Of a stretch of DNA of 64,000 bases, positions 36,704 through 45,036 are shown in pieces. The position numbers were made by a program, and so were the translations under genes. The stretch covers positions 1-64,000 of the forward strand of contig JAGBNK010000009.1 in assembly GCA_017634455.1 (NCBI GenBank), written 5' to 3'. Source of the stretch: Lachnospiraceae bacterium. GTDB lineage: Bacteria > Bacillota > Clostridia > Lachnospirales > Lachnospiraceae. Each line of letters opens with the position of its first letter. The first letter of the stretch is position 1. The notes beneath the pieces are model-generated. The model was not told the DNA's origin and searched no databases. It saw only the letters and a list, made by a program, of their open reading frames with translations.

Positions 36704-37156
36704 TTATAACCCCAAACATTTTTTTAATTCTGGCAAATATTTTCTAGATATATATTCTTCCTGTCCGTTTTTCAAAGTCAATAAAAATGCTCCTCCAAAA
36801 GAAGCTTCAATGTTATCTATAGCATTAACATTTACAATAACACTCTTAGAAATTCTAATAAATGAATTTCCTAATTCATCTTCCAATTCACATAATCGTT
36901 TTTTTGAATTTAATTTTTTATGTTTCAAATATAAATAAGTCTTCTTATCTTCAACACATACGGAAAATATTTCAGTAGGCTTTAATATCATTGTCTTCTC
37001 GCTCTCGCAATCATATCCACTTACAAATCGAGCCACAGACAAATCAACATTTCTAACAAATTCAGTTATATTTGCTATTTCTTCAGTAATTGATGACGTT
37101 TGAATAATACAACTTGGCTCTTCTAGTCCATCTATTATTTCAATTATAACATTCAT
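36704..37156 (-). CDS. LytTR-domain DNA-binding regulator
   Basis: A 150-residue protein. The C-terminal half (about 55-150) is a LytTR domain: VEDKKTYLYLKHKK, RLCELEDEL, FIRISKSVIVNVNAIDNIEA and ISRKYLPELKKCL. There is no receiver domain, so it is not a classical response regulator; it is the stand-alone type paired with DUF3021. Such pairs control bacteriocin or competence-like genes in other Firmicutes, so it probably regulates the precursor gene. It has its own promoter. Confidence 0.85.
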   Translation of the reverse strand: MNVIIEIIDGLEEPSCIIQTSSITEEIANITEFVRNVDLSVARFVSGYDCESEKTMILKPTEIFSVCVEDKKTYLYLKHKKLNSKKRLCELEDELGNSFIRISKSVIVNVNAIDNIEASFGGAFLLTLKNGQEEYISRKYLPELKKCLGL

Positions 37157-37190
37157 AACAATCCCTTTTTACTACATCGGTGTTATTCTT

Positions 37191-37220
37191 ATTATATCAA
37201 AAACATAAATCAAAAAACAA
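37191..37220 (-). promoter_or_regulatory. Candidate promoter of the lytTR-DUF3021 pair
   Basis: Minus-strand TTGTTT (37220-37215), an 18-bp spacer and a consensus TATAAT (37196-37191), about 35 bp upstream of the lytTR ATG. Confidence 0.55.
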
Positions 37221-37244
37221 ATCATATGTAATCTGTTTAAGTTT

Positions 37245-37826
37245 TTACAATTCTACTATATATGGTTTCATTTTATTAATCTCATCAATATATTCATGTG
37301 ACGACAAAATAATATCCCTATTTTCAGATAATCTATTTTTTATAATTTTAATTATCACTTGTTTTTTAGTATTATCTAAAAAAACAAAAGGTTCATCAAT
37401 AATATAGCACTCACGCGATAAAGATAACATAATCAGGAGATACACAAACCGCCTTTCTCCCCCTGATAAAATCCCCCATTTTTTTTTCATAATGTTCATA
37501 ATACTAGCAATTTCTTCATTTTCCAAATTATTTTCTAAGAATAGCCAAAACTTTTTTTCATTCCAAATACTTCCATCTAAACAATATACAAATTTAAGCA
37601 AATAAATTGTTTTTAGTTTATCTGAAAAAAACGCATTCTGATTTATATATATGTTTTTCGGTCGTTCAATTATACTAGAACAATTTCTTACAGAAAGGCC
37701 CGAAAGCGCATCTAAAAACATTGTTTTTCCTGCTCCATTATCGCCTTTTAAAAAAACAAATCCGTGTGGAATATCAAAACTAATTTCTCTATCAACATAT
37801 GGTATTTTGAATTTTTCAATTTTCAT
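37245..37826 (-). CDS. ABC transporter ATP-binding protein (TOMM exporter)
   Basis: A 193-residue ATPase that is complete but short. Walker A is GDNGAGKT (28-35), the signature LSGGE (about 119-123) and Walker B with CYIIDEP (about 136); the switch His is in SSHEY. It would power export of the modified peptide with the membrane subunit encoded just upstream, whose stop lies immediately before this start. AT-rich codons (many ATA and AAA) mark it as part of the transferred cluster. Confidence 0.88.
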   Translation of the reverse strand: MKIEKFKIPYVDREISFDIPHGFVFLKGDNGAGKTMFLDALSGLSVRNCSSIIERPKNIYINQNAFFSDKLKTIYLLKFVYCLDGSIWNEKKFWLFLENNLENEEIASIMNIMKKKWGILSGGERRFVYLLIMLSLSRECYIIDEPFVFLDNTKKQVIIKIIKNRLSENRDIILSSHEYIDEINKMKPYIVEL

Positions 37827-37827
37827 T

Positions 37828-38523
37828 TCATCGCTTCTCCTTTGATATCGGACTCAACCAACAAATTCCAATAGTACCTAAAATAATGCACGCAGCACAC
37901 AAGAAAATATAATTAAGCAATACAGTGTTATCTCCAGATATAATTCGTGGCACTAAAACCAACAAATTGTATACGTTAAAATACGTTTTATAATTAGCTA
38001 TTATCAACAGCAAAAACAAAAATATTGTTGCTATCGTTTTAACCGAACTAATATATAAACACCTAAATATTAAAAAAACGTAACTTCCTATCCCGATTGG
38101 CAAACATAAAATCATTACAAGCACACTCATTTTTGTCATATACAAATATTCATATTTCATTTCATTTATAACTAATATATTAAAAATGGCAAGACATACA
38201 AAAACATATATAAGCTGTGTAATTATATTTCCAAATACATATGAAATTTTAGAATCATTTATGGAAAAAAGCGTTTTTAAATATCCTGATTCACGAGTTT
38301 CAACAGCATATATTCCCAAGCCGAAAACATACGAACTTATGACCATATAGCTCCAATAATAAACCAATGACTCAAGCGTTTTAACATCACTCTTATTGAT
38401 CCAAAACACAACAACCGGTAACATTATCGACCATACAAAAGATACTTTTTCAACCAATAATGTTTTTATGTTTATAAAACAATATGCCATCGTTCCTACT
38501 ATAATTCTTTTAATTTTATTCAT
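37828..38523 (-). CDS. ABC transporter membrane subunit (TOMM exporter)
   Basis: A 231-residue protein with six predicted membrane helices, in the size and layout of ABC-2-type permeases. There is no sequence motif I can name. The gene is directly between ycaO and the ATPase gene, and so is assigned as exporter and/or self-protection. Paired short subunits of this kind commonly serve both in bacteriocin clusters. Confidence 0.7.
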   Translation of the reverse strand: MNKIKRIIVGTMAYCFINIKTLLVEKVSFVWSIMLPVVVFWINKSDVKTLESLVYYWSYMVISSYVFGLGIYAVETRESGYLKTLFSINDSKISYVFGNIITQLIYVFVCLAIFNILVINEMKYEYLYMTKMSVLVMILCLPIGIGSYVFLIFRCLYISSVKTIATIFLFLLLIIANYKTYFNVYNLLVLVPRIISGDNTVLLNYIFLCAACIILGTIGICWLSPISKEKR

Positions 38524-38550
38524 AATTATTGTCCCTCAAACTACTCTTAT

Positions 38551-39573
38551 TTACGCAAACGGTATCCATTCAGTATTATTTATACGTGTTCTTCCTAAAG
38601 TCAATCCAATTCTAGTGATAAGTTTTTCATCATATAAACCAGGTCGCATATGCGGAAACCAATTATCATCAAACACTTTTACAACTTTGACAGAAGTCTC
38701 TTCTCTTCCTGGAAACATTACTAAAAATGGTTTCATATTCAGTTTTTCATAATTATCATAAATAATATCATTTAGTGTATTATTATTTACATCCTTAGAA
38801 TCCACTTCAGTTATATCTACACTTGTAAAAAGGTGACGATACAATTTTTTTATATCTTCGCTCGAGAAATTTTTAAATTGATTATAATAAACATCATTTT
38901 TTTCATTTACTTCAATCACATTACAGTCATGTTTTCTAGATTCAACAGCAAAATATTGCAAAACCTCATCTTGTGCTTTTTCAACAGCTTCTTTCATATC
39001 TAAAGATGTTCCTACCCCTACAGCATTTCTTTTTTCCGATAAGCATATTGCAATCACAACTTTTATATTGTCTGATAGTGAAATATCATAATATGATGTT
39101 TCATCAGTATAATTTTTGATATATTTGTCTTTTTCTAATATCTTTTCATCTCCCAAGTATCCTATCCTTTTACCTGGTATTCCATACAAATAGTTTGCTA
39201 TCAATGATTGCCTTTCAAAAAATTCTAAATATGCTTTTTTTACAATCTCTTCTGAACTATAATGTGACGCCATACCACATGAATCCAAAAAATATTTTCC
39301 AAACAAGAATTTATTTACAGGATATTTTTCCACTTTAAAATCAATCATATTCACAGCCATCACATACTCATTCTGCAAAGGGTTATTATTAGTCAATACC
39401 TCTCTCTCAAAGTATTCACCTATAGTTGATCTAATATGATTTTGAATCTTATCTTGGGACACATCATATGCTCTGATGTTTTCTCGTTGTTTTTTTTCAA
39501 AATAAATATGATAATGGTGCATCATAAAACAATCTCTATTTATTATTATTGAAATCTTATTCCTTAAAATCAT
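38551..39573 (-). CDS. YcaO-domain protein 1 (ATP-dependent cyclodehydratase-type)
   Basis: 340 residues with a complete YcaO ATP-binding set: ExxER at 53-57 (GEYFER), ExxER at 117-121 (LEFFER) and ExxQ at 203-206 (DEVLQ). YcaO enzymes activate peptide amides with ATP so that Cys, Ser or Thr side chains close to azolines. The C-terminus ends in TEWIPFA rather than the PxPxP of classical azoline synthetases. It sits between the second YcaO gene and the exporter genes. Having two different YcaO genes side by side is unusual for a streptolysin-S-like cluster. Confidence 0.85.
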   Translation of the reverse strand: MILRNKISIIINRDCFMMHHYHIYFEKKQRENIRAYDVSQDKIQNHIRSTIGEYFEREVLTNNNPLQNEYVMAVNMIDFKVEKYPVNKFLFGKYFLDSCGMASHYSSEEIVKKAYLEFFERQSLIANYLYGIPGKRIGYLGDEKILEKDKYIKNYTDETSYYDISLSDNIKVVIAICLSEKRNAVGVGTSLDMKEAVEKAQDEVLQYFAVESRKHDCNVIEVNEKNDVYYNQFKNFSSEDIKKLYRHLFTSVDITEVDSKDVNNNTLNDIIYDNYEKLNMKPFLVMFPGREETSVKVVKVFDDNWFPHMRPGLYDEKLITRIGLTLGRTRINNTEWIPFA

Positions 39574-39583
39574 TCTTTAAGCC

Positions 39584-40561
39584 TCATACTATCGGACAAT
39601 CTAATTCCTTATTTATAAAAAATCGTTCTACTATTTCTTTATCGAGATTACTATTAATATTTTTCAACGTTGGCAAAGAATTTAAAAGCTCATTTGATAC
39701 AACCTTAATTACTTTTAATCCATATTTAGAATCACCATAAATCATCTTCACTCTAATGGATTTAACCCAGGGTTTTATGCATAATCCTTCTTCACTCAAA
39801 TCATTTTTATATAAATCCCCCACAACTACAATAGGGCGTATTATTCTCTTGTAAATATCATTAATATACTCCTCATTAATCTTATTAAAAACGGATTGTT
39901 CATTCTTATATTGTTGCCATTCTATAATTTTAGCCTCTTCTATAGCTCCGCATATCGCTTCCCTCAAATTGTTACTACAGCATATTCCTGATGTAATTAA
40001 ATGTTTATTTTCAAACCCTAAAACCAAAACTGTGGAGTAATTCGATATCTGGTTTAATCTAAAAAACCTAATCTCATCTGAAATAAACCCCGCATCTTTA
40101 ATCAAAGTGTTAATCATTCTATCCCTGATTATAATTTCACTTCCACAAGCACCATACCAAAAACAAAACAATTCATTCTTTTCAATCAATTCACACAATG
40201 CTTTTTCAATTATTTTTTCTGAATCATATCCCGCCGCAGTACCAGTAGTGTCTGAATGCCCTATACAATTATTACCATATGCAAAATTCATTCTTTCTTC
40301 ATATACAATTTTATTACTCAGAAAATCAAAACTACTCGTAATATTTCTTTCATCAATAAAGAGTCCCATAGCAAATCTTTCGAGATATTCACTATAACAC
40401 TTTTTCAACGCCATTTTTTTATCATACGAAATGGCTGTTGCATTTCCAGGTGTAAAACCTATATTTGTTTTTACAGATGAAAAATTAATATAAGATTTAT
40501 GTAAAGATCCAATATACACTTCTTCTGAAACACCAAAATCCTTTCGTTTAGCAAAAATCAT
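39584..40561 (-). CDS. YcaO-domain protein 2 (divergent cyclodehydratase-type)
   Basis: 325 residues. ATP-site motifs: ExxER at 58-62 (SEYLER), ExxEK at 124-128 (CELIEK, Lys replacing the usual Arg) and ExxQ at 214-217 (IEWQQ). Only weakly similar to the neighbouring YcaO protein, so not a recent duplicate. It may act with YcaO 1 as a heteromeric synthetase or install a second modification. Its start follows the SagB-like stop by a single base, with GGGAG upstream. Confidence 0.83.
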   Translation of the reverse strand: MIFAKRKDFGVSEEVYIGSLHKSYINFSSVKTNIGFTPGNATAISYDKKMALKKCYSEYLERFAMGLFIDERNITSSFDFLSNKIVYEERMNFAYGNNCIGHSDTTGTAAGYDSEKIIEKALCELIEKNELFCFWYGACGSEIIIRDRMINTLIKDAGFISDEIRFFRLNQISNYSTVLVLGFENKHLITSGICCSNNLREAICGAIEEAKIIEWQQYKNEQSVFNKINEEYINDIYKRIIRPIVVVGDLYKNDLSEEGLCIKPWVKSIRVKMIYGDSKYGLKVIKVVSNELLNSLPTLKNINSNLDKEIVERFFINKELDCPIV

Positions 40562-40562
40562 A

Positions 40563-41201
40563 TCATCTTACTCCCACCCCAAATATATCTATCAATATAA
40601 CCTTTCTGACATTCAATCCCAAATCGTGCGTAAAAGTTTTCCTAGGAATATTACATCGAAAAGGTGTCAGCAATAAACGCCCACTTATATCACCTATTAT
40701 TTTTCCAATTTCTTCTATTCCATAAACAAAACCTCTCATTCCATCCAAAGCAATACACAAGTCAATATTAAGGAAAAATGAAACTATCAAATCATCCGTT
40801 TTTTCAATATTTTTAATAATTCTATCATCTAGAAGTATCAGTTTATCTTCCTCAAAATCAAAAGAATAAACTCCAGGTATGTATTCACCTCTTTCCTTAC
40901 CATTAACCAAAATAGGAAAACTAGTTTTTATATTTAGGTTTGAATATGCTCGCTTAAGATTCATAAATAACAAATATATGTCTTTTTCTTTTTTATCTAT
41001 ATCATAAAACTTAATTCCAACATCGGAACAAACTGTTCTATTCAATCTTAAAAGAACTATTTTTTCGCCCTCATATAGATTAGTTTTTGTCACCAATCTA
41101 TTATTTAGAATTTCAGACAACTTCAACGAGCGTTTCAAATCAGTATCATCTCCAAAATATTTTATATATTCATTCCAGTAATAATCACTCATAGCAGTCA
41201 C
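40563..41201 (-). CDS. SagB-like azoline dehydrogenase, short form
   Basis: 212 residues, similar in layout to the nitroreductase-fold oxidoreductases (SagB/McbC) that oxidise azolines to azoles with FMN. The segment EYIPGVYSFDFEEDKLILL resembles the beta-hairpin where SagB proteins have GLYxYDxxxxxLxxL. It is shorter than most SagB proteins, and the Lys-Tyr active pair is not obvious to me. The GTG at 41201 or ATG at 41192 may be the start; the gene overlaps the upstream stop (ATGAGTGA). Assignment leans partly on cluster position. Confidence 0.6.
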   Translation of the reverse strand: MTAMSDYYWNEYIKYFGDDTDLKRSLKLSEILNNRLVTKTNLYEGEKIVLLRLNRTVCSDVGIKFYDIDKKEKDIYLLFMNLKRAYSNLNIKTSFPILVNGKERGEYIPGVYSFDFEEDKLILLDDRIIKNIEKTDDLIVSFFLNIDLCIALDGMRGFVYGIEEIGKIIGDISGRLLLTPFRCNIPRKTFTHDLGLNVRKVILIDIFGVGVR

Positions 41202-42012
41202 AGTACCCCCAATGATAACTAATATCCTTATTTACTTTCCCATTTTCTAAATCTAATTCAGCAATTTCAGATATTTTCTTCTCTGGTATTTCACTCTTCA
41301 AATTTTCAGACAATACATGCCCTATATTTATATAATCACTTCCTTTCAATATCACTTCGTATATAAAATCAGATTTCCTTTGGTAAACAAAATCCATCAA
41401 TGTTTGAAACGTAATAGAATATTCTCCAGCCTCACCTCGTAACTGACTTTCCAATTCATAATAAAAACATAATGGACAAGGCGTATACCATTGTTTCTTA
41501 TATATATTAGTAAAATATATTCTAGAATTATATGGAAAAATGACCTTTAAAAAAGCATTGTTCTTTTCAGCGTAATTTCGCAATCTCTCAAGCTTTTCAA
41601 CAGCAAATTCTTTTATAAACGATAATAATAAATCATTCTCTCCAAAAGCAAACTCATCTAAATCTATTTCATTAATTATATGAATAGAATATTCATCTGA
41701 AAAATAAGACTCAATCATGCTCGTAAAAATACTATCCTCACTAACAACTACCAATCTTTCAATATTCATTTGCTTTTTTTCATCTTTTTTTAAAATATTA
41801 TTATCGCAAAGGAAATTTAATATATCTTCATACTCATTTCCAAATATAGATTTCAAATCATCTTCATCATATCTTAAAATTCTATTTTTTTCTGTTTGAA
41901 TCAAAAACTCCACAATCTTTTTATTAGTTATTATTGTTGCAGTTGTTTGAGTTTGAAAAAAATATGAATCATCATCAATCTTTTGCCACAAAAATGAATT
42001 TACTATAATCAC
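41185..42012 (-). CDS. E1-like TOMM leader-peptide-binding protein (SagC/ocin-ThiF type)
   Basis: 275 residues. The first ~80 likely form the winged-helix RiPP recognition element that grips the leader. The middle has the degenerate E1/ThiF fold. Two Cys pairs, CPLC (179-182) and CDC at 271-273 near the very end, give a four-Cys zinc site as in SagC/TOMM partner proteins. Start is GTG with AAAGGAG upstream. It lies directly after the precursor gene and hairpin, and presents the precursor to the YcaO enzymes. Confidence 0.82.
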   Translation of the reverse strand: MIIVNSFLWQKIDDDSYFFQTQTTATIITNKKIVEFLIQTEKNRILRYDEDDLKSIFGNEYEDILNFLCDNNILKKDEKKQMNIERLVVVSEDSIFTSMIESYFSDEYSIHIINEIDLDEFAFGENDLLLSFIKEFAVEKLERLRNYAEKNNAFLKVIFPYNSRIYFTNIYKKQWYTPCPLCFYYELESQLRGEAGEYSITFQTLMDFVYQRKSDFIYEVILKGSDYINIGHVLSENLKSEIPEKKISEIAELDLENGKVNKDISYHWGYCDCYE

Positions 42013-42037
42013 TTTTATCTCTCCTTTATAAAGATAT

Positions 42038-42060
42038 GGATGCGAGTATTACTCGCATCC
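42038..42060 (-). promoter_or_regulatory. Strong hairpin between precursor gene and modification genes
   Basis: A perfect 10-bp stem GGATGCGAGT-ATT-ACTCGCATCC. No T-run follows on the minus strand, so it is a partial terminator, processing site or stabiliser. It would let precursor mRNA exceed that for the enzymes, as in other such clusters. Confidence 0.75.
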
Positions 42061-42073
42061 TTAATCTTCAAAT

Positions 42074-42274
42074 TTACTCAACTACATCCGCTGAGCCACC
42101 ACAACAACAGCAGCAACAGCAATAACAACAGCAGCATCCACCACCACCTGAACTCGATGTAGGATGTACATTTGTTGAAACCCCAAAACCATAGCTAGTA
42201 TCAGTTTCAATTCTTTTGAAACTATCATCAATAATTGTGGGATTTTTCATACTATTAATACGATGTTCTTCCAA
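42074..42274 (-). CDS. TOMM precursor peptide with poly-cysteine core (66 aa)
   Basis: A leader of about 40 residues (with DTSYGFGVST) is followed by a spacer TSSSGGGG, a core of CCCCYCCCCCCC (11 Cys and one Tyr in 12 residues) and a short acidic tail GGSADVVE. The Cys would be cyclised to thiazol(in)es by the adjacent YcaO enzymes. This is denser than the SagA core (CCCCC plus TTCC). Start is TTG with AAGGGAGG seven bases upstream. The plus strand of the core is a CAG/CAA-type triplet tract. Processing probably occurs near the Gly run, though no protease gene is nearby. Confidence 0.88.
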   Translation of the reverse strand: MEEHRINSMKNPTIIDDSFKRIETDTSYGFGVSTNVHPTSSSGGGGCCCCYCCCCCCCGGSADVVE

Positions 42275-42319
42275 ATCATTTCCTCCCTTCCTTAAAATTT
42301 TGTTGCAACATTATTTTTT

Positions 42320-42348
42320 ATTATATTCATTTTCTTTTTATCAATCTC
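42320..42348 (-). promoter_or_regulatory. Precursor promoter with weak -35
   Basis: A consensus -10 TATAAT on the minus strand (42325-42320), with GAGATT at the -35 position 17 bp upstream. The poor -35 is typical of activator-dependent promoters. Upstream, two AGATGYAT direct repeats lie 32 bp apart, as possible activator sites. Confidence 0.45.
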
Positions 42349-42425
42349 GCATTTAATTTCAAAAGGTCAATTTATACATCTGAAAAGTATTATTTCTACA
42401 TCAAAATGCATCTAAGAATATTAAT

Positions 42426-42457
42426 AATAAAAAAAGAGGCTTAAAATCTTAAGCCTC
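42426..42457 (-). terminator. Terminator of the J-domain operon
   Basis: GAGGCTTAA pairs with TTAAGCCTC (42436-42457), followed by seven Ts on the minus strand. The stem overlaps the final codons and stop of the J-domain gene, leaving about 150 bp before the precursor start. Confidence 0.9.
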
Positions 42458-43082
42458 CACAACAACATAAATTGCAAAATAAATTTAACAAAATCATACT
42501 GATACACCACTGGTTTACACCTGCATATGGTCTCTCATAGGCCATGCCTCTGGTCTCATACCACATATTACCCATTTCCAGATGCTGCTGAAATTGTCTA
42601 TATCTGAAATTACCTGGCTGAATTGCCACAGCCTGGTTGATATATTCCTTGGCATGAACTAAATCTCCAATGCCCTCTGAAGCTATAGCCATGTAATAAT
42701 ACCACTCAGCTCCTCTGTCTCTTACATCTATAGAATTCAGCACATTGATAGCTTCTCTGAAATGTCTACTGTTAATATAATTAGCAGCCGCTCTCATCTC
42801 ATTGGACTCGTTGGCAAATCCACCATAGCCTCCACCAGAGTTACCATAGCTGCCATAACTGCTGCTACTACCATATCCAAAGCTAGCTCCCTGCTGTCTC
42901 TCCTTCATAATAGCATCATAGGCCTGTTGCACTTCCTTGAATCGCTCCTCAGCCTGGGCCTTATTAGGATTATTGATATTGGCATCAGGATGATATTTTC
43001 TACTGAGGTTTCTATAAGCTTTCTTTATCTCATCCTCAGAAGCATGCCTATCCACTCCCAATACTATATATGGATCATTCAC
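42441..43082 (-). CDS. J-domain protein with Cys-rich C-terminal tail
   Basis: 213 residues. An N-terminal J domain (1-65, SRKYHPDAN with the HPD motif near 32) stimulates DnaK-type chaperones. A Gly/Ser/Tyr-rich linker (about 70-95) and a TPR-like helical segment ([20 protein letters not shown]) follow. The hydrophobic end reads [16 protein letters not shown], possibly a membrane tether or metal site. There are no DnaJ zinc fingers. The start overlaps the upstream DUF5685-like gene's end. Confidence 0.8.
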   Translation of the reverse strand: MNDPYIVLGVDRHASEDEIKKAYRNLSRKYHPDANINNPNKAQAEERFKEVQQAYDAIMKERQQGASFGYGSSSSYGSYGNSGGGYGGFANESNEMRAAANYINSRHFREAINVLNSIDVRDRGAEWYYYMAIASEGIGDLVHAKEYINQAVAIQPGNFRYRQFQQHLEMGNMWYETRGMAYERPYAGVNQWCISMILLNLFCNLCCCGGLRF

Positions 43083-43926
43083 TTCTAGTACTCCTTGTTT
43101 TCTTTTCTTTTAAATGTAAATATTCATATCTGGTCCAAACTCCAGAATATAATATATTTCTCAATATCTCAGCATGCAACAAAATAGGCATTCTCTCAAA
43201 TGACTTGGCACACTCAGACATGAGACTCGTGAGATTACTCTTTATACAGGTTTCAAAGTTTCTGCAGTCCTCATCTACCATATTAAGAAGTGGATTATAT
43301 CCACCATTCTTGTCGTCTTTGGACATGTCCTCATAGGCATCCATAATATAGATGAATTTGCCCATATAAAATCCCATGGTCTCCAAATCCTTGGCCCATA
43401 CATCCTGCTTCCAGTTAAATATAACTGACAGCACTTCACCTGTATATCCGGCTACCAGATCCAAATTTGTCTCATGAGCCTTCTCGGCCTCTGACAACTT
43501 GGCGATGTATTCTTCTATAGCCTTGGTCTGTCTAGGATATTTCACGCATATGCGATTGTAATCCTTCTGCAAAGCTTTGGCCATGGCCCCTTTGATTTTG
43601 CTGCCATCATCATTGAAATCATCCATAAGGCTGTGATAACTCAAAGCCACATCCATAGCTGCAGCATATTCTGTAGCCTCATTGATATATGCCAGTTTCT
43701 TCTTGGTAGGATGAATAGGACACAGAAATTTCTCTTCCCTATTCTCCAACTCGTACAGACCTGTCAGCAATATAGTCAGAAAAGTCATATCATAATTGAG
43801 AAGCATCTGGCCCTTCACACCTGCCTCCACCTTCAACTGACGGCACAACCCACAATAGAAGGCCTGATATGTCTTGTCATCTGTCTCATTTAATTCTTTT
43901 CTATTGGCATTAATATATCCAAACAT
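43075..43926 (-). CDS. DUF5685-like protein, unknown function
   Basis: A 283-residue, mostly helical soluble protein with a conserved start [12 protein letters not shown] and [11 protein letters not shown] (about 27-37). CPIHPTKKK (about 69) suggests a metal or structural Cys set. Similar proteins occur in Lachnospiraceae next to J-domain genes, so a shared chaperone or membrane process is likely; the activity is unknown. The family name is from memory. Confidence 0.7.
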   Translation of the reverse strand: MFGYINANRKELNETDDKTYQAFYCGLCRQLKVEAGVKGQMLLNYDMTFLTILLTGLYELENREEKFLCPIHPTKKKLAYINEATEYAAAMDVALSYHSLMDDFNDDGSKIKGAMAKALQKDYNRICVKYPRQTKAIEEYIAKLSEAEKAHETNLDLVAGYTGEVLSVIFNWKQDVWAKDLETMGFYMGKFIYIMDAYEDMSKDDKNGGYNPLLNMVDEDCRNFETCIKSNLTSLMSECAKSFERMPILLHAEILRNILYSGVWTRYEYLHLKEKKTRSTRSE

Positions 43927-43954
43927 CTATCGTTCTATACCCTCTAACCTGTAA

Positions 43955-44356
43955 TTAGCTTCTCTTGATAAATTCAGTCCTGCACTTCGGACAGGTTATT
44001 GCAATCTTACCTCTGCCCCTAGGTACTCTAACCTTTTGTTTGCACTCAGGACATGTGAAATATTTATATACCTTACGCTGGTTAAATCTGGCAATCATAA
44101 TCTTGATTTTGCTTCGGATTCCAGCAGTGGCACTCATGTATTGCTGATTCTCATAATATCTCTTGGAAATATTTCTAGACATAATCCTGAAATATGAATA
44201 AATCAGGCACCCCATTGCTATCAAATATACTATTCCATTGTTGGTAAATAATGTGATAACCAAAAAGAACATGGATAATCCCAAAAAGAATTTCGATAAA
44301 TTATCTACTCCGTTTCTTCCAATTAGTAATCTTGATAATCTGTCTCTAAATGTCAT
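43955..44356 (-). CDS. Small membrane protein with C-terminal zinc ribbon
   Basis: 133 residues: an N-terminal basic stretch, two membrane helices (about 20-60), a basic helix and a C-terminal ribbon CPECKQKVRVPRGRGKIAIT followed by CPKC (two CxxC pairs). RBS GGAGATG before the ATG. Likely the first gene of the three-gene J-domain unit. Function is unknown. Confidence 0.75.
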   Translation of the reverse strand: MTFRDRLSRLLIGRNGVDNLSKFFLGLSMFFLVITLFTNNGIVYLIAMGCLIYSYFRIMSRNISKRYYENQQYMSATAGIRSKIKIMIARFNQRKVYKYFTCPECKQKVRVPRGRGKIAITCPKCRTEFIKRS

Positions 44357-44505
44357 ATAATCATCTCCACTTCAAGCACTTTTTCCTGATAGTGTTAACT
44401 CTATCATTTTAAAATCATAAGTCAATAAGGTAAGAAATGATTTAATAAAGATTTAAGAATCTATTTATATTTCCCTCTACAATCATAAACAAAAACATAA
44501 AAAAA

Positions 44506-44850
44506 GAAGCAAGACGATGAGCCGGGTTATGTCATTGAGTAATCATCTATCTAGGACGACTGTTGCCAATCGCCTCAAGCGACCAACCTGAAGCTGGCGG
44601 GCCACGTAAGCTTCGTTTCGGTCTTGCTTCGGATGGGGTTTACACAGCCTTCCCTGTTACCAGAGAAGCGGTGGTCTCTTACACCGCCATTCCACCCTTA
44701 CCATGGCAAGCCATGGCGGTTTCTTTTCTATTGCACTTTCCTTGGGGTCACCCCCACCGGACGTTATCCAGCATCCTGCCCTGTGAAGCCCGGACTTTCC
44801 TCTCCTGCGGCCTTGCGGCACTTGCAGCAGCGATTACCTGTCTTACTTCT
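44506..44850 (-). ncRNA. rnpB: RNase P RNA (bacterial type A)
   Basis: The catalytic RNA that matures tRNA 5' ends. Read on the minus strand, the conserved blocks are in order: GAGGAAAGTCCGGGCT near the 5' end, ACAGGGAAGGCTG, AAACCCCATCCGAAGCAAGA, and the 3' portion ending in GACATAACCCGGCTCATCG. The ends AAGTAAGAC and GTCTTGCTT pair as P1. A run of Ts follows the 3' end. About 345 nt, as expected. Ends are accurate to a few bases. Confidence 0.95.
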
Positions 44851-45036
44851 GTTTTTATTAAATTTTCAAATCTGGCTCTATGAGCTCAGCTGCGTTATTC
44901 TAACACAGTTATATTTTTTATACAAGCCCACTGCCAACTGCCCCAGTATAATACAAGCCAGCTTCAGTCTCTCATAAAAATGGATTTCACATCTACAATC
45001 CAATATGATTTTGCTAATGGACTTCAGCCTATCACT

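Noticed and set aside
42085-42150. Poly-Cys tract as mere CAG/CAA microsatellite
   Set aside because: Third-position T/C variation keeps Cys, a Shine-Dalgarno and start are present, and azole-forming genes follow directly.
44563-44977. Plus-strand ORFs with long frames over the RNase P region
   Set aside because: They lie antisense to conserved RNase P RNA blocks and have no ribosome site.
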